This document shows, piece after piece, positions 1 through 5,582 of a DNA stretch of 14,744 bases (within the stretch, counting starts at the first letter, position 1; the number at the start of each line of letters is the position of its first letter). The notes beneath the pieces are model-generated. The model saw only the letters and a program-made list of their open reading frames with translations, did no database searches and was not told the origin of the DNA. Where the stretch lies: assembly GCA_902468695.1 (NCBI GenBank), contig CABQZS010000214.1, positions 1 through 14,744 of the forward strand, written 5' to 3'. The position numbers and the translations under genes were made by a program. Source of the DNA: an uncultured Collinsella sp. (GTDB lineage Bacteria > Actinomycetota > Coriobacteriia > Coriobacteriales > Coriobacteriaceae).

Positions 1-51
1 GACCGCTGCGAAATGCGCATCGGTGCATAAATCGCAGACAAGGAGTCTGAT

Positions 52-1122
52 ATGTCTTTGAAGGTTGGAATCGTCGGCGCGGCTGGATATGCCGGAGCCG
101 AGCTCATTCGCCTCGTGCTCGGTCATCCCGAGTTTGAACTTGTTGCCATTACGTCCAACGCCGATGCCGGCCAGCCGTTGTCTGCGGTGTACCCGAGCTT
201 CACCGGCGTAAGCGATCTTGTCTTCACGACGCATGATGCCCCCGAGCTCAAGAACTGCGACGCGGTATTTTTGGCCGTGCCGCACACGGCTGCCATGGCT
301 CAGGTGCCCGCCCTGCTTGCCGCGGGAGTCTCCTGCATTGACCTCTCGGCCGACTATCGCCTGAGCGATCCGGCCACCTTTGAGGCCTGGTATGCCGCCG
401 AGCACACGAGCCCCGAGTTGCTCAAGACCCGCGCCTTCGGTCTGCCCGAGCTGTTCTCCCAGGATTTGGAGACCGCTGCATCCGATCATGCCGACGGCAA
501 ACCCGTGCTGGTCGCCTGCGCCGGCTGCTATCCCACCGCAACGAGCCTTGCTGCCGCTCCTGCCGTGCGTGCGGGCTGGGTGGCCGAGAACGGTCCCGTG
601 ATTGTCGATGCCATCAGCGGTGTGACGGGTGCCGGCAAGTCCTGCAACGCTCGTACGCATTTTTGCAGCGCCGACGAGAACTTGGAGGCCTACGGCGTGG
701 GTAAGCATCGCCACACGCCCGAGATTGAGCAAATCCTTGGCCTGACCGATCGCGTCGTCTTTACCCCGCACCTGGCACCGCTCAAGCGTGGTCTGCTCTC
801 CACGGTGACGATGCCGCTCGCGCCGCAGGCCATCGACTCCTTGGCTCTTGAGGACGTTGTCGACTATTACAAGCAGTTCTATGCCGGTCGCACCTTTGTG
901 TGCGTGCTCGATACCGGCCAGCAGCCCAAGACGGCTTCGGTTGTCGGCACCAACGCCGCCCAGATTGGCCTCGCGCTCAACAAGCGCGCGGGCGTGCTGG
1001 TGGCGACGGGCGCCATCGACAATCTGTGCAAGGGCGCTGCGGGCCAAGCGGTCCAGTGCGCCAATATCGTCTTTGGCTTTGACGAGCGACGAGGCTTGCC
1101 CACAGTGGCGTGCCCGGTGTAG
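52..1122 (+). CDS. argC: N-acetyl-gamma-glutamyl-phosphate reductase
   Basis: Cytoplasmic NADPH-dependent reductase that turns N-acetylglutamyl phosphate into N-acetylglutamate semialdehyde, the third step of ornithine/arginine synthesis. The 356-residue protein has the usual family length. It opens with the dinucleotide-binding motif GIVGAAGYAGAE (residues 6-17). The catalytic cysteine is Cys159 in CAGCYPT, followed by SGVTGAGK (189-196) and the His-containing HRHTPEIEQ (219-227). The ATG at 52 is preceded by AAGGAG at 40-45 with a 6-base spacer, which fixes the start. It is the first of four arg genes in pathway-cluster order C-J-B-D. Only 51 bases upstream are visible, so its promoter and any ArgR operator cannot be judged. 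Identification is secure from the motifs and the neighbours. Confidence 0.97.
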   Translation: MSLKVGIVGAAGYAGAELIRLVLGHPEFELVAITSNADAGQPLSAVYPSFTGVSDLVFTTHDAPELKNCDAVFLAVPHTAAMAQVPALLAAGVSCIDLSADYRLSDPATFEAWYAAEHTSPELLKTRAFGLPELFSQDLETAASDHADGKPVLVACAGCYPTATSLAAAPAVRAGWVAENGPVIVDAISGVTGAGKSCNARTHFCSADENLEAYGVGKHRHTPEIEQILGLTDRVVFTPHLAPLKRGLLSTVTMPLAPQAIDSLALEDVVDYYKQFYAGRTFVCVLDTGQQPKTASVVGTNAAQIGLALNKRAGVLVATGAIDNLCKGAAGQAVQCANIVFGFDERRGLPTVACPV

Positions 1123-1158
1123 CACATTCGATTGTTAACGATTTGGTAGTCGGGCATC

Positions 1159-1230
1159 GAGTGGGGCGCCACTCTTAAGCCGGTCTCATGATTACGACTG
1201 GCATGGCGCACCAACCGATGTCCGTTTTTT
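1159..1230 (+). other. argC-argJ spacer with two weak hairpins
   Basis: The 134-base spacer between argC and argJ holds a perfect 6-bp hairpin (GAGTGG / CCACTC, loop GGCG, 1159-1174). Further on, a weaker 5-bp stem (GGCAT 1200-1204 / ATGTC 1218-1222, one wobble) sits two bases before a run of six T (1225-1230). The second resembles a poor intrinsic terminator and could reduce readthrough into argJ. The stem is too short for certainty, and no promoter could be assigned between it and argJ. Confidence 0.25.
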
Positions 1231-1256
1231 GTTTGACATAAGGAGTCATAAAGACG

Positions 1257-2525
1257 ATGAATACCGAGCTGTTTGATATCAAGATTCGCGCCGTCGAGGG
1301 TGGCGTTACGGCTGCGGCTGGTTTTAAGGCTGCAGGCATCCACGCTGGGTTCCGCAAGAACCCCGAGCGTCTGGATTACGCGCTCGTCGTGCCCGATAAA
1401 CCCTGTCCCGGTGCCGGCGTGTTTACCACCAATCGCTTTTGCGCGGCGCCCGTGCAAGTGAGCCGTGCCAACCTGGGCGGTGCCGACAAGGGTTACGGTA
1501 TCATCGCCGGCGTTTCGGTCAACTCTGGCAATGCCAACGCCGCCACGGGTGAGACCGGCCTTGCATGCGCGCGCGAGACGTGCAGCATCGCATCGCAGGT
1601 CATCGGCTGCGAGCCCCAGCAGATTCTGGTTGCCTCCACGGGCGTGATTGGCCAGATTCTGCCGATCGACACGTTTGAGACCGCCATTCCTGCTGCCTAC
1701 GAGGCGCTCTCCGCTCACGGTGGCCCCGATGCCGCTCGCGCCATCATGACGACCGACACGCACTCCAAGGAGTACGCCGTGACCTACGTCAGTGAGGCTG
1801 CGGGTCATGCGGGCAATGTCTATACGGTGGGCGGAATGTGCAAGGGCTCGGGCATGATCATGCCCAACATGGCCACCATGATCGCAGTTATCACCACCGA
1901 TGCCCCCGTCGAGCCTGCGGCACTTCATACCCTGCTGCTCTCGACCGTCAAGCAGACCTTTAACAAGGTAACGGTCGATTCCGACACTTCGACCAACGAC
2001 ACCTGCATCATGCTTGCCTCCGGCGCCGCTGCCGCAGATGCCGAGCCTATCGTCGAGGGCTCCGATGCCTTTGACGAGTTGGCATTTGCCGTGCACGAGG
2101 TGTGCGAGAGCCTGGCGCGCAATATCGCCGCCGATGGTGAGGGCGCATCCAAGCTTGTTACGGTCAACGTTACCGGCGCCGTGAACGACGAGGAGGCCGA
2201 TATCGCCGCCCGTGCCGTTGCCAACTCGCCGCTCGTTAAGACCTGCATCGCCGGCCACGACTGCAACTGGGGCCGCGTTGCCATGGCGCTTGGCAAGTGC
2301 GGCGTGAAGTTTAATCAGGAAGACGTTTCCATCGACATGATGGGCATGCCTGTCTGTCGCGACGGTCTGACTGTTCCCTTTGACGAGGACGAGGCTCTAC
2401 GACGTTTCGAGGCGCCCGAGATCGTGATCTCGGCCGACCTGGGCGCAGGCGACGCGGCAACGACTGTGTGGACCTGCGACCTCACGCATGAGTACATCTC
2501 CATCAACGGCGACTACCGTTCCTAG
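1257..2525 (+). CDS. argJ: Glutamate N-acetyltransferase / ornithine acetyltransferase
   Basis: ArgJ transfers the acetyl group from N-acetylornithine to glutamate, releasing ornithine and regenerating N-acetylglutamate. Bifunctional members also use acetyl-CoA; sequence alone does not tell which type this is. The 422-residue protein is self-cleaving: KGSGMIMPNMATMIAVITTD spans about 196-215, and cleavage is expected between Ala206 and the nucleophile Thr207. STGVIG (127-132) and the terminal YISINGDYRS are family hallmarks. The ATG is 11 bases after AAGGAG (1240-1245), a slightly long spacer. The stop codon lies in a small palindrome, CCTAG-ATT-CTAGG (2521-2533). No separate acetylornithine deacetylase (argE) is visible, which fits the cyclic acetyl pathway. 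Confidence 0.96.
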   Translation: MNTELFDIKIRAVEGGVTAAAGFKAAGIHAGFRKNPERLDYALVVPDKPCPGAGVFTTNRFCAAPVQVSRANLGGADKGYGIIAGVSVNSGNANAATGETGLACARETCSIASQVIGCEPQQILVASTGVIGQILPIDTFETAIPAAYEALSAHGGPDAARAIMTTDTHSKEYAVTYVSEAAGHAGNVYTVGGMCKGSGMIMPNMATMIAVITTDAPVEPAALHTLLLSTVKQTFNKVTVDSDTSTNDTCIMLASGAAAADAEPIVEGSDAFDELAFAVHEVCESLARNIAADGEGASKLVTVNVTGAVNDEEADIAARAVANSPLVKTCIAGHDCNWGRVAMALGKCGVKFNQEDVSIDMMGMPVCRDGLTVPFDEDEALRRFEAPEIVISADLGAGDAATTVWTCDLTHEYISINGDYRS

Positions 2526-2606
2526 ATTCTAGGCACGCTGCGCATCTTGCCGCGATTGCGGACGGCGAAGCGCGGCGCGATAACGATACGAAAGACGAGG
2601 CAGATT

Positions 2607-3587
2607 ATGAAATTCGCACGCGATTGTCGCTCGAGCGAATCTAACGAAGCAACCGCGCAGCTGCTGTTCGAAGCGCTACCGTGGATTAAGAACCTGACCG
2701 GTAAGACGGTTGTTATCAAATATGGCGGAGCCGCCATGGTTGATGAGCAACTGCGCCGCGACGTGATGAGCGACATCGTTTTGCTCAAGATCATCGGTAT
2801 GCGCCCCGTCATCGTGCATGGCGGCGGCAAGGCTATCAACGAGGCGCTGAGCCATTACGATATTCCCGTCGAGTTTAAGAACGGCCAGCGCGTGACCACG
2901 CCGGCGACTATGGATATCGTGCGCGAGGTGCTGGGCGGCAAGGTTAACCAGGAGCTGGTTGCTGCCATCAACCACCACGGCAACCTGGCCGTAGGCGTGT
3001 CGGGCAGCGATGCCGGCACGCTCATCGCCGAGCCGCTCGACCCCGAGCTCGGTCGCGTGGGCAAAGTGACGCACGTCAACACCGACTATATCGAGCGCTT
3101 ACTCGACAGCGAGTACATCCCCGTCATCGCTACCGTCGCGGCGGGGGAGGACGGCGGTTTCTTCAACATCAACGCCGACACCGCCGCCGGTGCCGTTGCC
3201 GCGGCGCTCCACGCGCATAAGGCGATCTTTTTGACCGATGTCGATGGCCTGTACAAGGACTTTAGCGACAAGGACTCGCTTATCTCCAACCTAACGCTCG
3301 ACGAGGTTAACGAAATGCTCTACGGCGGCGAGGTCGATAAGGGCATGATTCCCAAGCTGCGCGCCGCCGTCGATGCGCTTACCGGCGGCGTATTTCGTGC
3401 CCACATCATCAACGGTACTACGCCGCATTCGCTGCTCCTGGAGCTGCTGACCGATGCCGGTGTCGGCACCGTGATCCATTCCACCGAGACGGCTTACGAG
3501 TTCGATACGCATCCGCATCCGCTTTCGACGTTTGCTGCGCGTCTGACCGAAAACCTTGACGAGGTCGAGAAGCTTCAGACGGTCTAG
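2607..3587 (+). CDS. argB: Acetylglutamate kinase
   Basis: Amino-acid kinase that phosphorylates N-acetylglutamate, usually the feedback-controlled step of the pathway. With the ATG at 2607 (GAGG at 2597-2600, 6-base spacer) the protein has 326 residues. A frame-open TTG at 2547 would add 20 basic residues that look untranslated. Visible motifs: VIKYGGAAM (36-44, with the phosphate-binding Lys38), HGGGKAIN (71-78), NINADTAAG (187-195) and KGMIPK (245-250, Lys250). About 25 residues precede the fold (ATAQLLFEALPWI), resembling the N-terminal helix of arginine-inhibited kinases. GVGTVI (285-290) matches the C-terminal segment of that class. A further tail of some 35 residues (291-326) is unusual. 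Regulation by arginine is an inference. Confidence 0.96.
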   Translation: MKFARDCRSSESNEATAQLLFEALPWIKNLTGKTVVIKYGGAAMVDEQLRRDVMSDIVLLKIIGMRPVIVHGGGKAINEALSHYDIPVEFKNGQRVTTPATMDIVREVLGGKVNQELVAAINHHGNLAVGVSGSDAGTLIAEPLDPELGRVGKVTHVNTDYIERLLDSEYIPVIATVAAGEDGGFFNINADTAAGAVAAALHAHKAIFLTDVDGLYKDFSDKDSLISNLTLDEVNEMLYGGEVDKGMIPKLRAAVDALTGGVFRAHIINGTTPHSLLLELLTDAGVGTVIHSTETAYEFDTHPHPLSTFAARLTENLDEVEKLQTV

Positions 3588-3624
3588 CTGACCCGCACCG
3601 CCCCATTCCTGCACCCATAGCCCC

Positions 3625-3638
3625 GCGCCGTCTGGCGC
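3625..3638 (+). other. Small hairpin in the argB-argD spacer
   Basis: GCGCC-GTCT-GGCGC is a perfect 5-bp stem with a tetraloop in the 68-base argB-argD spacer, ending 6 bases before the argD ribosome binding site. No T-run follows, so it is not a terminator. It might affect mRNA stability or argD translation, or mean nothing. Confidence 0.3.
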
Positions 3639-3655
3639 CCAACGAAAGGCGTCTC

Positions 3656-4939
3656 ATGTCACTTGCAACTCAGCAATCGCTCGAATCCCATTACGTTATG
3701 CATACCTTTGGTCGCTCGCCGGTAGAGTTTGTCGAAGGTCACGGTATGAAGCTCATCGGTGACGATGGTCGTGAATATCTCGACTTTCTCGCTGGTATCG
3801 GTGTGTGCAGCCTTGGCCACGGCAACCGTGCAGTGCTCTCGGCGCTCGAGGCTCAGACCAAAAAGCTTCTGCATGTGTCTAACTACTTCTACATCGAGCA
3901 GCGTGGACAGGTCGCGGCGCTGCTGTCCAAGCTTGCCAACGACGACGTAGATGGTGCGTGCGTGCTGGCCGATGCCATTGCCGCCGGCGATGAGACCACG
4001 GCCGCTGCGCTCGGTGCCCCGGCTGCGGACGAGCAGGTGTGGGAGACGTTCTTTGCCAATTCTGGTGCCGAAGCCAACGAGGGCTCGATGAAGCTCGCGC
4101 GTCTGTACGCCAAGCGTGCTGGTAACGGCGGCAACACCATCGTATGCATGCGTGGCGGCTTCCACGGCCGTACGCTCGAGACCATTGCCGCCACCATGCA
4201 GGATTGGCTACAGGACAGTTTCCGTCCGCTGCCGGGTGGCTTTGTGGCCTGTACGCCCAACGATGTCGACGAACTGCGTTCGATCTTTAAGCAGCTGGGA
4301 AGCGAGGTCTGCGCCGTCATGCTCGAGCCGATTCAGGGCGAGAGCGGCGTGCACCCCATGACCGAGGAGTTTATGGCGGCGGCGCGCGACTTGGCACACG
4401 AGGTGGGCGCCGTTCTTATCGCCGACGAGGTCCAGTGTGGCATCTTCCGCTCCGGCAAGCCGTTTGCATTCCAGACCTATGGCGTGGAGCCCGACATTAT
4501 GAGCCTTGCCAAGGGCATTGCCGATGGCGTGCCCATGGGTGCCGTGGTGGCAAAGAAGGAGATCGCCGACGTGTTTAAGCCCGGCGATCACGGTTCGACC
4601 TTCGGTGGTAGCTGCTTGGCCATCGCGGCGTGTGCCGCGACGCTCTCCGTGCTTGTGCGCGGCGATTATGCCGAGCATGCTGCCAAGGTTGGCGCCTATA
4701 TGGAGCAGGCGCTGGCTAAGCTTCCGCATGTGGTAGAGGTGCGTGGTCGCGGCCTGATGCTCGGCTGCGATCTTGACGATGCCGCGGGTGATGCACACGA
4801 CGTTGTGACCCGTGCATTGGGGGCTGGTGCCGTGATCAACGCTACAGGCGCACATACGCTGCGCTTCCTTCCGCCGCTCGTGTGCGAAGAGGCCGACGTG
4901 GACAACCTGATTGAGATTTTGTCGGACGTTTTGGCCTAG
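3656..4939 (+). CDS. argD: Acetylornithine aminotransferase
   Basis: Class III PLP-dependent aminotransferase that makes N-acetylornithine from N-acetylglutamate semialdehyde and glutamate. Motifs in order: LDFLAGIGVCSLGH (42-55), FFANSGAEANEGSMKLAR (132-149), GGFHGRT (167-173), LIADEVQCG (254-262, Asp257), the PLP lysine Lys286 in SLAKGIADGVPMGA, and HGSTFGGSC (312-320). The ATG follows AAAGG (3645-3649) with a 6-base spacer. At 427 residues it is longer than the roughly 400 usual for ArgD. Most of the excess is an Ala/Asp-rich insert at about 93-127, before FFANSGAEANE. The family also includes succinylornithine, ornithine and GABA aminotransferases, but the arg context settles the assignment. 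It is the last gene of the cluster. Confidence 0.94.
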   Translation: MSLATQQSLESHYVMHTFGRSPVEFVEGHGMKLIGDDGREYLDFLAGIGVCSLGHGNRAVLSALEAQTKKLLHVSNYFYIEQRGQVAALLSKLANDDVDGACVLADAIAAGDETTAAALGAPAADEQVWETFFANSGAEANEGSMKLARLYAKRAGNGGNTIVCMRGGFHGRTLETIAATMQDWLQDSFRPLPGGFVACTPNDVDELRSIFKQLGSEVCAVMLEPIQGESGVHPMTEEFMAAARDLAHEVGAVLIADEVQCGIFRSGKPFAFQTYGVEPDIMSLAKGIADGVPMGAVVAKKEIADVFKPGDHGSTFGGSCLAIAACAATLSVLVRGDYAEHAAKVGAYMEQALAKLPHVVEVRGRGLMLGCDLDDAAGDAHDVVTRALGAGAVINATGAHTLRFLPPLVCEEADVDNLIEILSDVLA

Positions 4940-4950
4940 CGCCAACAGAC

Positions 4951-5028
4951 ATAGCAATTTGGAGCGGGTTTCAGGCTGTCACGTGCCGTTTGGCGCACGA
5001 TTGGGCGAACTGGAGCCCGTTTTGCTAT
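4951..5028. repeat. Nested inverted repeat just after argD
   Basis: Twelve bases after the argD stop there are three concentric stems: ATAGCAA (4951-4957) with TTGCTAT (5022-5028); CGGGTTTCAG (4965-4974) with CTGGAGCCCG (5010-5019), ten pairs counting G-T wobbles; and CGTGC (4982-4986) with GCACG (4995-4999). TTTT follows the middle stem, so it could work as a modest terminator for the arg transcript. GGAGC-NN-GTTT also occurs in both arms in the same orientation. The layered design is more elaborate than a simple terminator. Confidence 0.55.
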
Positions 5029-5053
5029 CGATTTACCATGGCCGGGATGGGCC

Positions 5054-5081
5054 GTGTGCAAAAAGTGGTAAATATGAGTAC
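5054..5081 (+). repeat. 28-base repeat, copy 1 (forward)
   Basis: This segment begins GTGTGCAAAAAGTGG and ends AAATATGAGTAC. It matches the reverse complement of 5246-5273 at 25 of 28 positions (differences only at three internal bases), so the two form an inverted pair flanking an AT-rich core. Similarity outside the 28 bases is weak. It looks like an intergenic repeat family; how many copies the genome holds cannot be seen here. Confidence 0.7.
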
Positions 5082-5138
5082 GGGCACTAACTTCGTAACA
5101 TATAAATTAGTTGTTTTTAGACGAGTTGGGCCACATAT

Positions 5139-5175
5139 GTCCAGTTTTGTAGTTGGCAAATTGGCTTAACTGGAC
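5139..5175. repeat. 8-bp inverted repeat in the AT-rich core
   Basis: GTCCAGTT (5139-5146) and AACTGGAC (5168-5175) are perfect reverse complements, separated by 21 bases containing the near-palindrome GGCAAATTGGC. It lies centrally between the two 28-base repeats. It could be a hairpin or a dimeric protein-binding site; no function is assigned. Confidence 0.45.
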
Positions 5176-5225
5176 TATCGATCGTCTTTCTAATGTCGGA
5201 TTTGCCTTTTATGACTTCGAAAACG

Positions 5226-5246
5226 CTGCTACTAAAAAGGTAGCAG
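5226..5246. repeat. 7-bp hairpin beside repeat copy 2
   Basis: CTGCTAC (5226-5232) pairs with GTAGCAG (5240-5246) around a 7-base A-rich loop. It abuts repeat copy 2 and shares one base with it. On the minus strand the loop is T-rich and no T-run follows the stem, so it is not a standard terminator. Copy 1 has no matching hairpin. Confidence 0.5.
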
Positions 5247-5273
5247 TACTCATATTTGGCATTTTTTGCACAC
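5246..5273 (-). repeat. 28-base repeat, copy 2 (inverted)
   Basis: Read on the minus strand it begins GTGTGCAAAAAATGCC and ends AAATATGAGTAC, identical to copy 1 at 25 of 28 bases. With copy 1 it bounds 164 bases of AT-rich sequence. No transposase is present, and no target-site duplication was evident by eye. Confidence 0.7.
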
Positions 5274-5381
5274 GGGTATTCGCCAGGGGTCCATTTTGCC
5301 GCCCGCGCTTCACTTCGCTACTTCGCTCCTCGCGTGCTGCGCTGGAAAACGCTTCGCGTTTCCTCAGCTCCGCACCCTTGC

Positions 5382-5396
5382 GGGTTCGAATCCCTC
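5382..5396 (+). other. Stray tRNA T-arm-like segment
   Basis: GGGTTCGAATCCCTC has the T-loop consensus TTCGAAT flanked by pairing G and C runs, as in a tRNA T-arm. It is the exact 15-base reverse complement of the plus-strand bases at 5461-5475, which encode the T-arm of the neighbouring tRNA-Val. The sequence after it (TGCGATGGG) does not match the Val acceptor arm, and no D-arm or anticodon arm is visible upstream. A tRNA remnant, an integration scar or part of a tRNA-linked repeat are all possible. Confidence 0.4.
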
Positions 5397-5408
5397 TGCG
5401 ATGGGCCC

Positions 5409-5438
5409 AAAAAGGAAAGGCCCCCATCGCTGGGAGCC
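5409..5438 (-). terminator. Intrinsic terminator of tRNA-Val
   Basis: On the minus strand, 12 bases after the tRNA-Val CCA end, GGCTCCC pairs with GGGGGCC (7 bp, one wobble) around the loop AGCGAT. The stem is followed at once by TTTCCTTTTT. This is a convincing intrinsic terminator for the tRNA, and for any asnB readthrough. The same bases can instead form a longer-range pairing (GCGATGGG 5398-5405 with CCCATCGC 5423-5430). Confidence 0.75.
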
Positions 5439-5449
5439 TAACAAATCAG

Positions 5450-5525
5450 TGGTGGGCGATGAGGGATTCGAACCCCCAGCCTTGTGCGTGTAAAGCACCT
5501 GCGCTAACCGTTGCGCCAATCGCCC
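5450..5525 (-). tRNA. tRNA-Val, anticodon UAC
   Basis: A complete 76-base cloverleaf with encoded CCA. The acceptor GGGCGAT pairs with ATCGCCC, followed by discriminator A and CCA. The D-stem is GCGC/GCGC with GG in the loop. The anticodon loop TTTACAC gives UAC, reading GUA and probably other valine codons. The T-loop is TTCGAAT on a 5-bp stem. The outermost anticodon-stem pair (27-43) is a G-A mismatch, slightly unusual. It lies 57 bases downstream of asnB on the same strand, with its own promoter-like box and a clear terminator. Confidence 0.95.
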
Positions 5526-5535
5526 GCAGGGATTG

Positions 5536-5541
5536 AGTATA
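5536..5541 (-). promoter_or_regulatory. Possible -10 box of tRNA-Val
   Basis: TATACT on the minus strand (5 of 6 to TATAAT) ends 10 bases before the mature tRNA 5' end, so transcription would start almost at the tRNA. The -35 region is poor. The box overlaps one arm of a 6-bp inverted repeat (TAGCGG 5540-5545 / CCGCTA 5563-5568) between asnB and the tRNA. Confidence 0.4.
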
Positions 5542-5582
5542 GCGGAAACCCCGCGCTGTTCACCGCTAATTCATAACGTAAC

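Larger units (their letters stand above)
4940..5449. other. Repeat-rich spacer downstream of argD
   Basis: About 510 bases without a credible gene between argD and the convergent tRNA-Val. From left to right it holds a nested inverted repeat, a 28-base repeat, an AT-rich stretch with an 8-bp inverted repeat, an inverted second copy of the 28-base repeat beside a 7-bp hairpin, and a GC-rich stretch. The GC-rich part contains a near-perfect hairpin with one bulged A (5344-5363, arms GGAAAACGC / GCGTTTCC), a tRNA T-arm-like segment and the terminator of the tRNA gene. Reading frames crossing it have no recognisable product and one runs into the tRNA, so I regard it as non-coding. It may be an assembly of intergenic repeats or a decayed insertion. 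Confidence 0.6.

Noticed and set aside
8..35. Possible ArgR operator before argC (GCGA-ATGC...GCAT-TCGC symmetry)
   Set aside because: The dyad is imperfect and does not match the known ARG box; too little upstream sequence is visible.
1233..1238. TTGACA as a -35 box before argJ
   Set aside because: The matching -10 would fall inside argJ, and none is present there.
879..2258. Long open frame antisense to argC and argJ
   Set aside because: It mirrors GC-rich codons of two secure genes, crosses their spacer and shows no recognisable domain.
5153..5536. Open frame through the argD-tRNA spacer
   Set aside because: It runs across hairpins, the tRNA terminator and the tRNA-Val gene itself, and has no good ribosome site.
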